Origin: Melitaea cinxia
Taxonomy: Eukaryota > Arthropoda > Insecta > Lepidoptera > Nymphalidae
Length of the DNA stretch: 64,000 nt
Reading direction: 5' to 3'
Assembly: GCF_905220565.1 (NCBI RefSeq)
Contig: NC_059398.1
Coordinates: forward strand, 17,505,210-17,569,209
Below, in pieces: positions 9,336 to 21,910 of this stretch. Position numbers and translations under genes: made by a program. The number at the start of each line of letters is the position of its first letter. Within the stretch, counting starts at the first letter, position 1. The notes below the pieces were generated by a model that searched no databases, had not been told where the DNA came from, and saw nothing but the letters and a program-made list of their open reading frames with translations.

Positions 9336-11090
9336 AAAACCGTAACGAGTCCGATCCTGTATATTGGTAATATTAAAAAATAAATTGAAGTCATTGTATA
9401 ATCGACGCTGTAGTCAAAAATGTATTTTTCGTCATTGATTTCTATTTCGCTTTTCACTTAGAAGTTCATAATTAAAAAACGACGATATTCTTAGTAATTT
9501 AGGAACACCTGTAAAAAAGTAGGCAATTATCTAGATACCGATGTTTACTTTATTAATTTTGTATTTATTTTGTTGTTGTACTACTTGTTGATGTTGACTT
9601 ATGAATAAATAAATAAATAAATAAAAATGCGTGGAGATGTACATAATGTGGAACACGATTTAGTTTATTATGTTTTTGTTAGAAAAGACATATTTAAGTA
9701 TAAGCTTAGAGAAATGGAAATCGCGAACAATCTGGTAAAGCTGTCATTTAAACTAAAAAAAATCTACGTATTTATTACATCACAAGACAATAAAAAAATA
9801 GAACAAACTATTATTCTTTATTCAAACGAATGAATTCTCGTTCCCCACCAAGATTTGCAAACAAACTCCAATAACATCTGAAGTATGGAGTGAAAATTTC
9901 AATCTTTGTTGACAAAGGCTCGAGTCTGGAGCAACGCCAGAAGCTAACCCGCAATCAGCTGACAAGAACTCGTTTAAACCGGTTCTGACCGAATTGTGCA
10001 TTTACCTATATTCTGTTTTTATATTTTTCGGTATATTCCGGGTTGACTATTCCGCTGTTATTTCCGGCTGCAGTGCAAACAAGGGTTGATATTTTTAGTA
10101 GGTAGAAAAAATATAAATTTTTTCATATTTTTTTAAAGATATGTGCCATTTCATGAATAGAAAATAAAGTAATAATAGTATTAAAAATTAAAACCTTATT
10201 ATGAATTGTAATACTATAAAATAAAATGTGTTATTTTAACTTAATAGGACCCACGTCTTAGAATTTATACAGAAAAAAAAAATCTACTATATAATGTCTA
10301 TTTATAAGTTCATAAGCAATAGTGATTCAAGACGGAAATAATAGTCATTTTCTAGTAGCTAATGAATATAGAGGTTGATCGATCTGAAAACTAAATTATT
10401 TTACAAGTAAAATATTACTATTTAACGTTTTACATGAAAAAAGAAATAATAATATTAGTAAAAATAAGAAGTAATTGTAGAAAATAAATAAAATAAGCGA
10501 GCGAAGACACACCTTTCTTTTGCCATAATTAGGTGAGCTGGAAAAATGGCAGAAATGCAGTGTTCGCCAAAAATTCCATCTTATGGAACGTTCGTATTTT
10601 TTAGCTTTTTTGTAGAAATTTTCAATTCCGTGCCACATTGTTTATTACAAGAAAGGAAAAAGGAAAAATGTGCATGCTATGTAAATTTTCCGCCAGCGAA
10701 TTAATCTTTCGAAAAATTTTTAAGAAAAGAAAAAGTGTTCGATCATTTATATTTGTTCCTTTTTTTGTATTTTTAATTTAATTTTCCTACTTAGTTTGCT
10801 TATCATTTCCTTTTTTGATATTACTTTTTCGTGGTCCACTGTGCTGTACTGTAGTATTTTAAACCTCTTTTCACTGAATTCTGACAAAGCTATCAAATTA
10901 TACGGATTTAAGGATTTCTAACGGATAAAACGTATATAGCATCACGATGTTAGTTTTGCTTAGACATTTAAATTTGCTAGTGGTCGTCCAGTGGTCAAAA
11001 TTCGACTATATTTAATTTAAATTATAAGTTTGAACTCTTTTAAGGTTCTATTATCAAAGACGATACTTCTATGATAATAAACAAAATAGT
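9336..11090. other. AT-rich spacer
   Basis: Only short low-complexity frames (9627-9833, 10396-10638), Lys- or Leu/Phe-biased as expected from AT-rich DNA. Confidence 0.6.
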
Positions 11091-11301
11091 ATATATGCGT
11101 GTGTCTGTCAAATAGGGTAGTCTGCGTAATGTTTTTTTTTATTGATTTAATTTTATGTATTTCTTATGCGTTATTAAAAAGAAAATTAGCATTCTGCACT
11201 ACTTTTCTATATAAACTATAAGTATGCGAAGTTTCATACTTTTCCATCCGCGCAATTGTCTTAAAAAGGGGTACAAAGTTTTTGCTTCACGTATTAATAC
11301 A
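11091..11301 (-). repeat. Repeat family E, copy 1
   Basis: ATGCGTGTGTCTGTCAAATA, AGCATTCTGCACTACTTTTC, TTTCATACTTTTCCATCCGC and TTTGCTTCACGTATTAATAC mirror the 55.2-kb copy. Class not identified. Confidence 0.75.
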
Positions 11302-11608
11302 TAGATTTTAACATTTGTCAAAGAGTCTCACGCTCTATTTCCAAAGATCGCCTAGAATTTGCTTAGCTAGCATCCCGGAGACCACATGAAGCATTTGTTC
11401 CATGTTGCTATCATAAACACTTAACGATCACTATTTTTCCTAAGCGCCGAAGCTTATGATAGAGCTAGATGATGAATTTGGCTATATTAGCTGAACACGC
11501 AACGCAGAAGTGGGATACTTACAGATTCTTTAAGTTGATTTAACAATGGTCTTAAGTTTCGCGAATAAAAAGATAAAAAAATATTACATTGTAAAAAATG
11601 TGACATTT

Positions 11609-11887
11609 TCAAGAACCGTTGTTGAGTATGTTAGACTGCATAAAATATAAAATTGATCTGGCCATCGTCCAGAAGTCCCCCATTGATATGTTAATGGTAC
11701 TTATGAGATATTGATCAAATGCCACTTTATACTTCGGATACGGCTTGAGATAATCTTCCATGTGTTTTAAAACTAAGGAAATGGCACGATTTATATAATA
11801 GTTACGTTTATCTTGATCGGATTGAAGAGATTGAAAGAATACGTTGAAGTAAAATGAGCTCAACGATATAATTTTATTCTTGTTCAT
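11609..11887 (-). CDS. Unrecognised 92-codon open frame
   Basis: The frame encodes a Lys/Tyr/Ile-rich peptide with balanced polar composition (DKRNYYINRAISLVLKHMED, then YLKPYPKYKVAFDQYLIST) and no repeat overlap, unlike most frames here. It has no signal peptide, no family motif that I know, and no clear poly(A) signal after the stop. It could be a fossil exon or chance. I would not assign a function. Confidence 0.2.
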   Translation of the reverse strand: MNKNKIISLSSFYFNVFFQSLQSDQDKRNYYINRAISLVLKHMEDYLKPYPKYKVAFDQYLISTINISMGDFWTMARSILYFMQSNILNNGS

Positions 11888-11943
11888 TTATGGCTTAACA
11901 AATCAGACTGATGAAGATTAACTCATCATTTATTGGAGATATC

Positions 11944-12052
11944 TTGCTCAAAATTTTAGAGCAACCCGATTGGGAAAGCATCTTAATCTTCCAGAAGATC
12001 ACAGCTAAATAATACTGCTTTCAAATAGTGTTGTGTTCCTGTGATAAGGTAA
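11944..12052 (+). repeat. Interspersed repeat family A, fragment
   Basis: TTGCTCAAAATTTTAGAGCA then CCAGAAGATCACAGCTAAAT and GTGTTGTGTTCCTG; the second half is missing. Confidence 0.75.
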
Positions 12053-12109
12053 CAACTACATCATAGGACATATATGTAGATTATTAGTTTTGAAATTGCA
12101 ATATCCTAC

Positions 12110-12337
12110 TGTCAGTCAGTTCAGTCAGTTCAGTCTATTGCAGTCGACTGCTGGACATAGGCCTCCCTAAGTTCACGTCAGACATCCCGGTTTTCCGCAA
12201 TCATCATGGATGAAGAATTAGTAGGCTGGAGCCTACACCGGTTACGTAGATCGTCGGTTCAACGGCCCGGAAGACGTCCCACGCACCACACACGTTTGCC
12301 AAGATGCGGTTTTCCCACCAGGACACGTCTGCACCAA
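12110..12337 (-). pseudogene. RTE-clade LINE 3' fragment (family C)
   Basis: It corresponds to the 59.3-kb copy: CAGTCGACTGCTGGACATAG, GACATCCCGGTTTTCCGCAA and GTTACGTAGATCGTCGGTTC in the same order, so it encodes the same reverse-transcriptase C-terminus on the minus strand. A short unrelated insertion lies near 12205-12235. Badly diverged. Confidence 0.75.
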
Positions 12338-13040
12338 CAACCATCATATCCTACTGATCTGGCACTAATTGTATAAAATATACTGCTACAAATGCAACTA
12401 AAAATTCTGTCGCGCTTGATAAAGAAGCGCTTCTTATTCTTGATAGAAGAGGAAAAATTTAGTGTTCAATATTTAATACTCAAGAATACAATACGAACGA
12501 TAAATAACAAAACGACAATTTCATTACAAAACAACAAGTATTTCGAATTGAGTTCTATTGCAAACGCTGAATTTTGATATCAGCGGATGTTTCTTTTTAT
12601 AGCGTTGTCGGCTTCGAATTGTGTGTTGGATATAATCTCCGCTGATTGAGAGATCGCCGGGCTTTAGTTCGGATAAAAACGTGAAATATCCAAAAGCTGA
12701 TATTATTTCTGATAACGTTTTCGACTGTTACGAGATTTTTTTTTTGGTTATTGTGAAAAATGCCATTGTTCATTTTCGTCAACTTTTTTGTTGAATTAAG
12801 ATTCTTGTGTTCGTATTAGTTGGATATTATCATATTTGAATGACACGTTAATCAATTTGTTTGCAAGATTTTTGATTTATTGCGGAAGATAACCTTAAAA
12901 TGTTCACTAACCTTTTATTATAGTATAGAGGAACCAAAAGTAATATACACGTAGAAAAATATAAATGGTAATGAATAAATTTAAGGTTATTGTTGACGTC
13001 TGTCTAAAAAATTATTTTTATAAAAATATAAAATAATAAT

Positions 13041-13478
13041 TGTGTTTGCAGGCAAACGAAGAAGAACCGACTTCAATTATATCGACAAGTAATACAACCT
13101 AAGTAGAGGATAAAATGGTTAAGTAAATACGCATTATTAAAGATTACTCCAAAGGTTGTAATCAGATCTCGATGAAATTTAAATGTGACCACATGATAAA
13201 CATCGACTTTCGATTAAATTAAAAATCATTAAATACGGTACATCCAGTAAAAAGTTATACGGATTTTGGAGAGTTTCCCTCGATTTCTCTGGGATCCCAT
13301 CATCATATCCTGGTTTCCTTATCATAGTACCAAACTAAGTTTATCTTCTTTCCAACAAAAAAGAATTATCAAAATCGATTCATAAACGACGGAGTTATCC
13401 CCGAACATACATAAAAAATATATGTACGGTCGAATTGAGAACCTCCTCCGTTTTTGAAGTCTGTTAAAAATGGTTAAA
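13041..13478 (-). repeat. AACCGACTTC-ended element (family F)
   Basis: From GAAGAACCGACTTCAATTAT to GAGAACCTCCTCCGTTTTTG; closely parallels part of the 21.8-kb copy, including the GGGATCCCATCATCATATCC segment. Confidence 0.8.
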
Positions 13479-13566
13479 CCTATACAACTAAAGAAAATTG
13501 AAGTGTTTGTTTGTAATATTAAAAAAAAACGCTTTTTACTTAATGAATATGTATACACGGTACGTA

Positions 13567-13786
13567 TACAAAAATAACATTTTTTACTTTTTTGTCTGTT
13601 TGTCTGTCTGTCTGTTCCGGCGTGTTTGTTCCGACAAATTCCTGTAACGGCTGGACCGATTTTGACGGGACTCTCAATAGCAGATAGCTAATGTAGTAAG
13701 GATTAACTTAGGCTATTTTTATTTTAGAAATTTATTTATTTCATAGCTTTAAGAACGGCGCGCGGGTACAGCTAGTATAGATGTAA
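13567..13786 (-). repeat. ACTAGCTGTGCCCGCG element (family G)
   Basis: GTCTGTTTGTCTGTCTGTCT then ACGGCTGGACCGATTTTGAC and a terminal CGGGTACAGCTAGTA, minus strand. Confidence 0.75.
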
Positions 13787-13830
13787 AATAAAAAGTTATA
13801 TGTATGTGTGTTAGCCAAACATTATTTATT

Positions 13831-15855
13831 ACTAGCTGTGCCCGCGGCTTCGCCCGCGTTGAAATTAATGTGTCACAAAGTTTTGCCGGCAAACTTCCAG
13901 TGAAACTCTCATCAAAATCGGCTTAGCCGTTCCGTAAACCTTCCTCTTGCCAATGGTGGAGCCCTCTACAATGTTAAAACCGCATGAAAATCCGTTCAGT
14001 AAATTTTGAGCGAATCGATCACATACACTTTTGGGGACTTATAATACACTAACTGTTGCCCGCGATTACGTCCTCGTGGTTATGAAGATATGTATTACTA
14101 TTAAGATGTTTAACGCAAATTATTTTTTTTATTTCAGTCACTTGAAATGCTTATCAAAGTGAGTAACTTTTTAAAAGGCACAATTTAGTATAATTTAATA
14201 GTTATTTTTATAAAACCTCTCTATACACCACATTTTTGGTTTTATTTTCAGGCTGTATATGTTTCATACAAACTATCAACCCCAATTAAACCCCCTTAGC
14301 GATGGAATATCGTAAAATCCGTTCTTAGCGGACGTCTGCTAACTATAATCTACATCCCTGCTAAACTTTATCTTTGTCCAACCTGGATGGATAGACCATC
14401 CAGCGATTTTTGAGTTCTCGTGATGAGTGAGTCAGTGACCTTTCTCTTTTATATATATATAGATTACGATGCATTATTTACACACCTCCTCACCATTAGA
14501 TCATATATTTTAAATTTCAAGTCTCTTACTTCAAAAACATAAGACTTTCATACAAACTTCCGACCCCAGTTTTATCCCCTTAGGAGGCGGTTTTCGTAAA
14601 ATCAGTTCTTAGCGGATGTTCACGCTCCATAAGGAACCTACCTGCCAAATTTCAAGTTTGGAGCTGTTATAGTTTCGGAGGTTTCGTGAAGAGTGTGTCA
14701 ACCTACCATCCCCTGTTTAACTCCAAAAGAGAGTTGATTTCTAAAGATACATTATTTGGTCACCTTTCTACCATCTATAGAGCATACATTTTAAATTTCA
14801 AGTCTCTTACTTCCAAAACATAGGACTTTCATACAAACTTCCAACCCCCGTTTTAACCCTTTAAGGGTCGAGTTTCATAAAATAAGCTCTTAGCGGATGT
14901 TTACGCCCTATAAGGAACCTACTTGCCAAATTTCAAGTTTTTAGCTGTTATAGTTTCGGAGATTTCGTAATGAGGGAGTCAACCTACCATTCCCCGTTTT
15001 AACCCCAAAAAGGAGTTGACTTCTAAAGATACATTATTTGGACACCTTCTCATCGTTTATAGAGCATACATTTTAAATATCAAGTCTCTTACTTCAAAAA
15101 TATAGGACTTTCATACAAACGTGCAACCCCCGTTTCAACCCCTTAGGGGTCGGATTTTGTAAAATCCGTTCTTAGCGGATGTCTACGTTCTATAAGGAGC
15201 CTACCTGCCAAATTTCAAGTTTTTAGGTGTTATAGTTTCGGAGATTTTGTGATGAGTGAGTAAACATACCATCCCCCGTTTTAACCCCAAAAGGGAGTTG
15301 ATTTCTAAAGACACATTATTTGGACACCTTCTCATCATCTATAAGGCATACATTTTAAATTTCAAGTCTCTTACTTCAAAAACATGGGACTTTCACACAA
15401 ACTTTCAACCCCCGTTTAACCCCTTTAAGGGTCGAATTTTGTAAAATCCGTTCTTAGCGAATATCTACACTCTATAAGGAGCCTTCCTGCCAAATTTCAA
15501 GTTTGTAGCTATTATAGTTTCGGAGATTTCGCGATGAGTGAGTCAGCGTACCATCCCCCGTTTTAACCCCAAAAGGGAGTTAATTTCTAAAGATACATTA
15601 TTTGGACACCTTTTCACCATCTGTAGAGCTTACATTTTAAATTTCAAGTCTCTTACTTCAAAAACATAGGACTTTCATACAAACTTCCAACCCCCGTTTT
15701 ACCCCCTTAGGGGTCGAGTTTCGTAAAATCCGTTCTTAGCGGATGCCTACGTTTTATAAGGAACCTACCTGCCAAATTTCAAGTTTGTAGGTGTAATAGT
15801 TTCGGAGATTTCGTGATGAGTGAGTGACCTTTCGCTTTTATATATATTATAGATT
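13831..15855 (+). repeat. ACTAGCTG-type element followed by a tandem array of about 282 bp
   Basis: The block opens with ACTAGCTGTGCCCGCGGCTT (13831). A second, diverged head lies near 14046, and an internal end (TATATATATATAGATTA) near 14450-14466. Then come five tandem units: the anchor TTCTTAGCGGA-like motif recurs at 14321, 14605, 14886, 15168, 15450 and 15732, spacings 284, 281, 282, 282 and 282. The array closes at 15855 with the same TATATATTATAGATTA ending. Units contain CAACCCCCGTTTTAACCCC and GCCAAATTTCAAGTTT. No long frame spans several units. Class not identified. Confidence 0.85.
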
Positions 15856-17121
15856 ATCTAGATTAAAACTGTGTATAGAATATATATACAGTGCAATTTA
15901 AAGAAAATATGAATTGGTTACCATTATTACCAATTAGCTACCATTTAATGAAGAAAGTTAAGTTTTTTTATAACTTTTTTAACAAAAATAATAAATTATT
16001 AAGATTTGGATTTTAAGTATTCTTAACACAGTTTCTTTTTTTTTTTGTATATATTATTAAATCACAGTTTTAACGCATTTTCACAAACTTCTTTATTGAT
16101 TGACTGGTAAATTACTTTTAATAATTCTCACAAAAATTCCTTTTACTAGGTGTTTATGTTTATATTTGCAAAATTATTTTTATAAGATATATTTTTGTCC
16201 TCTAGAAATATAACACTAACCTTTATAACGTGAAATGAAATGAAACTTCAATGCACTTTAGAATATCCATAAAGTTGGATTGAGATGGCTTTCTGTATCA
16301 CAAACGCACACTCTTGGAATACAAGTTTTATGTAAGACGTCCCGCTATATACTTTTATTATGTATAAAGGATGACACTTTATTCGCGGTTTCGATCAACT
16401 AGTTTTGAATATAATAATTTTTGATTTGAAAATAAATTTTGCTGAAATGGTTTTGTACTGTCAAAAGACCTTCTGTACTTTGAGTACGTAAAAAATAATT
16501 ATAACCGTAATCTTGGGGTTATTTTTTTTTTATTTATTTATCAAATAAACAATAATGTACTTATTTATTATAAATAGCATTAAAAAAAACCACGCAGATT
16601 TATGAAAATGCTATTTAGTTCCAATGAAATAAAAAATATAAAATAATCATTCATTAATATATTTAATATATTACTATTATTAATTTTTTTTTATAATAAA
16701 GCTCACCTAAATCCAATTGTTGTAAATATTACCTAAATCTAAATATTGTAAATCCTTATCCTCAATGTTTAACCAGTTCGATTTTATACGCGGACACCCA
16801 CTTTTCCTATTTATATTTATTTATTCTTTCCAAAATTTTTCTTCATTCGTTTAAAGAACTGTCATCAATTAATGTTATTGTAGGCGTCTACATGAACTGT
16901 ACGTTTGTTTGTCGACCTAGTTGTTTAAAAAAGGGGAAAAGTTTCAAGCATTAATCCGAGAACAGTTGGACGTCCATACAAATACATCCCTTGTTTGACT
17001 CATTTTTACAGCTTCTAAATGACGAACTTTCAATTTAGACTTTCGAGGCTTATTTCATCCCTTTAAGAGTTAATTGGCCATAAATGCTTAAATACGTATT
17101 AATTTATATTAATTAGTAGTC

Positions 17122-17187
<66 letters not shown>

Positions 17188-19002
17188 TTAATTAGTAGGC
17201 ATACAAACTTAAAATCTCTACATGTGACGTCTATTGGCCACTAACAATTTTTTTTTTTAGCAGACTTCACTAATTATTAACTTCCCTATATCAATTTTCA
17301 AGTCATTAGCCTAAAAATATATATACTAAAATGTCACTCAATGTCGTGAATAACATTTTACAACTTGATCATAAATCCAATAATAGCCATAATCTAAACA
17401 TTAAAATATCCACAGATAGCATATACATATAACAATACTCATCATCACGAAGAAAATAGTTTTCGGAAAAATATGACATCAACAAATCAACGATGCTAAC
17501 CGGATTGAAATCCACAACGTTTTTGGTAAATATTCGAGTTCAATCCATTGGAGTCTTTCAGGTCTTCCCCGTCCCTAACCCTCAATAATCAATATCTACC
17601 AAAACGAGGTTAAAATATGAATAATTCAACATTGATTAAATAATGGGTGATAAATATTATCAAAATCGCCTAGCAAATAATTTGGAGATTAGAATTAATA
17701 TTATTTTATTCAACAATACTTTATTTGAATTTACATTTTAAGTTTTAAGGCACGAATTTTATTCTTCCAATCAATACGTAAAGTAATCTGCTAACACAGA
17801 CTGTTCTGGACTTAATATATTGTGAAAGAAAAAAACGTTCAATTTGTTTATTTTTACTTTTTAATTTAAATATCTTGCCAATTATTTCGTGGCAGGCGTG
17901 AACTGAACGTAATAAATCGATGGCTGATAGCGTCGTCCGTGCCTTTGCGTTAATTCTTTCTAATATTCTCAAAACAAATTCAATATAGACAAACAAAAAT
18001 TACCACTAGAAACATGATAATAAATTTAGATCGATGAAGACAAATAACACTTGTGTCATATATGCACCATATATTTATCAATTATTGTATTCATTCGCAT
18101 TTCTTAATCTACATATCTGCGCTCAAACGCTATCTTTTCGATTCTGTAGAAAAGCTTCTGTACAGCGCTCACTTTTCTTACCGGTTCTGTTCAACATACA
18201 AGATACTAAACGATCTTTATGTATGAATATATGTGTATTGACGAGGACACTGATTTATTGGCTGGGCGTTCGTGCATGTATTATGTGTCTTTATGGACTC
18301 CCGACACAGAAACAAAGCACGGCGAGTTGTGTGTTTGATCTTTATTTATTATCTATTAATGTTTAAAATGACTGACAGCCCTTGCTGGATCTTGTTACTA
18401 AAATTATAGTACAAAAATAAATGTACTTCTAATAATTAATTTCAATTTCAATGTTCATTTTATTTGACTTATGAAGCTTCAAATATAATTTTGATAAATG
18501 GTACCGTACTGTAAGTAAGATATATATAGCAAAATATTCATACGTATACCGTTCTTAGTCTGTCTTGAATGTATTGCCTCGGGAACATTTATAAAGTTAT
18601 AAATTGACTTTTACGATCCTCAGCGGAATGTACGTTGCAACCACGTTTACATCTTAGAGGTTTTAAATATAACCTGAGCGACACCTGACTTGTTTTACTG
18701 CTTGACGTGAAATACATTTTTTTTCTACTGAATATAAACTATTGTATAGTAATTACATTAAAATACACTTGATAATGGTTCAAGAATATATTCCTCGAAA
18801 AAAAAAAGAATACAATTCAATTATTTGTTATTTTTATTTATTGATCTCAAGTAGTACCAAAGTGGCACGGATCAGTTGGGTTTTATGTACTTTACTAAAT
18901 GGATCGAGAATAGACCAAGGAGATGAATCAGTGCGATCAAGCTTACAACCTTGATAGAATATTTATAAATATTGTATTTAGAATATATGCACGCACACAC
19001 GC
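15856..19002. other. AT-rich spacer
   Basis: Contains the 60-bp TA microsatellite. Open frames at 17745-17996 and 18034-18366 show no domain or coding pattern that I recognise. Confidence 0.6.
17125..17184. repeat. (TA)30 microsatellite
   Basis: Sixty bases of uninterrupted TA in AT-rich spacer, flanked on both sides by an AATTAGTAG-like sequence (17111 and 17189). Confidence 0.95.
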
Positions 19003-19163
19003 ATTAAGCCTTTTACATCCCACTGCTGGGAATAGGCGTTTTTACCCATGTAGCGCCACTCCAGGTTGGCGGATATGTTCCCTATTATATCTCCTATAAC
19101 GATTGCTATCAGGTATTTATGATAACAACTGGGACCGATGGCTTAATGTGCTCTCTGAGTCAC
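19003..19163 (-). mobile_element. tRNA-headed SINE, family D, 5'-truncated
   Basis: It keeps the 3' tail (ATCCCACTGCTGGGAATAGG) and the central ATCAGGTATTTATGATAACA block, and abuts a family A copy. Confidence 0.8.
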
Positions 19164-19179
19164 AATGGGGACTGAGTCA

Positions 19180-19434
19180 CAATGGGCACAGCAGGAATTT
19201 CCTGCTCAAAATATGGAGCAGCCCGACTGGGGTAGTACCTCGACCTTACAGAAGATCACAGCAAAATGTTTCAAGCAGTATTGTGTTTCTGTTGGTGAGT
19301 AAGGTGACCAAAGCTCCTGGGAGGATTGGGGATTGGGTCGGCAACGCGCTTGCGATGCTTCTGGTGTTGCAAGTGTCTATAAGCTACGGTAATCGCTTAC
19401 CATCAGGTGAGCCATACGCTTGTTTGCCGACCTA
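19180..19434 (+). repeat. Interspersed repeat family A, full copy
   Basis: Matches the 5.2-kb copy throughout; the 110-codon frame crossing it (19103-19435) is therefore repeat read-through. It joins directly to a SINE at its left. Confidence 0.85.
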
Positions 19435-19765
19435 GTGACATAAAAAAAAACCCACAAGTACAGACATCCAGACCCGAAAGAAATATTTGTAGAAATACAA
19501 ATATCTAGCCCAAGCGGAAATCGAACCCACTAATCGTCGGTGTTTTAGGCGACTACTCGCACTTCTACACCAGAATGGTCGTATATAGAATATACACCAG
19601 TAATTAACTTAAAAAAAAGAGGGTAGAATCAATATTCTGACAATAAAACCAAGAGTTTGACAATAAAATCAAGATACAGGATTTTTATATCAAAGCAATT
19701 AGATACTGCAAAGCTTAATCTTATTTATAAAATTGGTTGCCTGTAAAGTCGGTATACGGGCGAAA

Positions 19766-20090
19766 GTTTTACGTGACAACGACTTTGAGTGGTAAAATAA
19801 TTTTAATGTGAATATTCATTCGTATAGTAGGAAGAAGGATGAAATAATAGTAACAATTTAAAACATTTATTTATACAAAGAATTATATTTAAAACATTAA
19901 TTTATACAAAGAATCTCGCACTAAATTTCATTCACTTTTTATGTCTGTCTCTCTCGCTCTTAGGCGGGCTAACGACGACGCGTGCCTCTCACTCGCTCTC
20001 ATTGTGAGCGCATAGCGTGAGCGGAGCGTAACGCAGTTTCTTGAAGTGTCACCCGGCAAACCAATTTATAAGACGTTGTCACGTCAAAAC
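19766..20090. mobile_element. MITE-like unit with GTTTTACGTGACAACG ends
   Basis: The left end GTTTTACGTGACAACG (19766-19781) matches, with one inserted base, the complement of the right end (20074-20090). The interior has a local duplication of a 27-bp AT-rich stretch (19860-19915) and a GC-rich segment (19960-20045) with inverted GAGCG/CGCTC blocks. No coding frame. Confidence 0.6.
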
Positions 20091-20218
20091 AAACATGTTG
20101 CAAGTTTCTTTCTTAAGTGTAATCTGTGATCACTAATGAGAAATAATTCTTAGCAAAATTCAAATACATTTTAGTTTAATAGATAAATAACCTCGTCTGT
20201 ATTTTAATTTATGACTTA

Positions 20219-20546
20219 AACTAGTTTTGCCTGCGACTTCATCCACGTGGAATTTAACAAAAAAGTTATCGTTGAGTTCACAGAGTTATAAAATAAATAA
20301 ATTTCTAAAATAAAAGTAGCCTAAGTTATTCTCCTTATTACATCAGCTATCTGCCAGTGAAAGTCGCGTTAAAATCAGTCCAGCCGTTTCAGTAATTAGC
20401 CGGAACAAACAGACAGACAGACAAACACAAAAAGTAAAAAATATTATTTTAGTATATGTGCCGTATACACGTCCATATACATTTAGTAAAAAGCGGTTAT
20501 TATAATATTACAAACAGACATTCCAATTTTATTTATTTGTATAGAT
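20219..20546 (+). repeat. ACTAGCTGTGCCCGCG element (family G)
   Basis: Begins ACTAGTTTTGCCTGCGACTT, contains AATCAGTCCAGCCGTTTCAG and CAGACAGACAGACAAACA, same ATTTATTTGTATAGAT end as the 9.0-kb copy. Confidence 0.8.
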
Positions 20547-20705
20547 AAATTAACTTACAGTACATAATCAAGAAATAAGAGTTTAAACCAAAATATTGCT
20601 AAAGTTTTTTTTTGTTTCCTTTAAAAGAAGGGACTTTTCCTTTTCATAGAAACTTTGTGTGATGTTCTGGCATTTGTTTCTCGAATTATCATGAGATATT
20701 TTGGT

Positions 20706-20817
20706 TTCAGTTCAGCCTATCGCAGTTCACGCTAGACATTCCGGTTTTCCGCAATTCTCACCCAGCCTTCACCGGGCTATCTTACCTAGTTCGTCAGTAC
20801 AGCGGGCCTGAGGATCT
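20706..20817 (-). pseudogene. RTE-clade LINE 3' fragment (family C), short
   Basis: It has TTCAGCCTATCGCAG, then CATTCCGGTTTTCCGCAATT and TTACCTAGTTCGTCAG, matching the 59.3-kb copy. The GGACATAGGCCTCC segment is deleted. Confidence 0.7.
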
Positions 20818-21835
20818 TCAGACTTTAGGGTTGACCAGATCTAAAATCCTTGTATTTAAGACTACTAAAGAAAATATTCTTGTTATTTTAATTTTATTCC
20901 TTTCATTTTAAGTGAGTTTTGTTGACGAAGTAACAAAAATTTTTGGTACATAAATTATAACTAGAATTATGTCCATTGATGAGCATAAAATAATGAAATG
21001 AACCTCTTAGAAATGAAAGTGATATATAAGGGTGCTTTATCTTAAATTACTTTAAAAATAAAGAACGTCAGACACGCTGAGGCATAATGAAGACAAGAAT
21101 ATTACGAACTGGCTTCTAACGTCTACTTACATAGATGACAGACGAAAATCATTGTCGATAAAAAATTTGCTTTTATTTTATTTGCACCATTTTACGCTAA
21201 TATAATTTGTTTTACTAAAATTACTTAATTGATTGAGGATTTTCTCCAACTGTGAACATACGTATACATTAAAAGTGAAAAAGTTATCACTTGTTTACTG
21301 CAAAATTTTCCTTGTAAACACAAACGAACGGTCGGTTGATGGTACCGACCCAAAATTGAAAGGTTACAAAATTATACCTATCATGTCTCCCAAACCTTCT
21401 GGAAACATAGTAAGTAAAATGGACACGAGTAATCTTTAATCTCTGGGATAACGATTACTACTACGCGTTAGTAACAATAACAAGACCGAAGGATTAAGTA
21501 ACTGTGTAAGGCACGGGTTAAATGAACTCGGACGACACAGAACCGCAATTGATATAAAGGACTTGACCACTGCGCTTAATGGCCGCTCGTGAAACTTATC
21601 TGTTTTAGTGATATTTCAGTTTTTATTGACTCTGGTGTAGTGGTTTGTTTGGTAGATGTGCTTTGTGCTGGTACTCTAATCGAATCTGACTACACGTTTG
21701 TAGGTTTCACTACAGAAAATTACCTGTAGCTTTCCATTCAGGTTATCATGTTCTGGTTGGAAAATCACAACTAACTAACCAAGCTACTAAGCTTTGCTTA
21801 GCTGTGAGACTCACTAAAAAAAGATTATCATTTTT
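20818..21835. other. Spacer
   Basis: No repeat recognised; 21450-21620 is a little richer in GC. The 68-codon frame at 21233-21439 has no known motif. Confidence 0.55.
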
Positions 21836-21873
21836 AACCGACTTCCAAAAAAGGAGGAGGTTCTCAATTCGAC

Positions 21874-21910
<37 letters not shown>

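Noticed and set aside
9600..9630. AATAAATAAATAAATAAA as a poly(A) signal cluster
   Set aside because: It is a short AAAT microsatellite with no gene upstream.
18034..18366. 110-codon frame with Cys and Leu richness
   Set aside because: No domain, no repeat conservation and no splice or poly(A) context; AT-rich chance frame is the simpler reading.
19103..19435. 110-codon open frame
   Set aside because: It lies across a SINE fragment and a family A repeat; equivalent frames in the other copies are broken.
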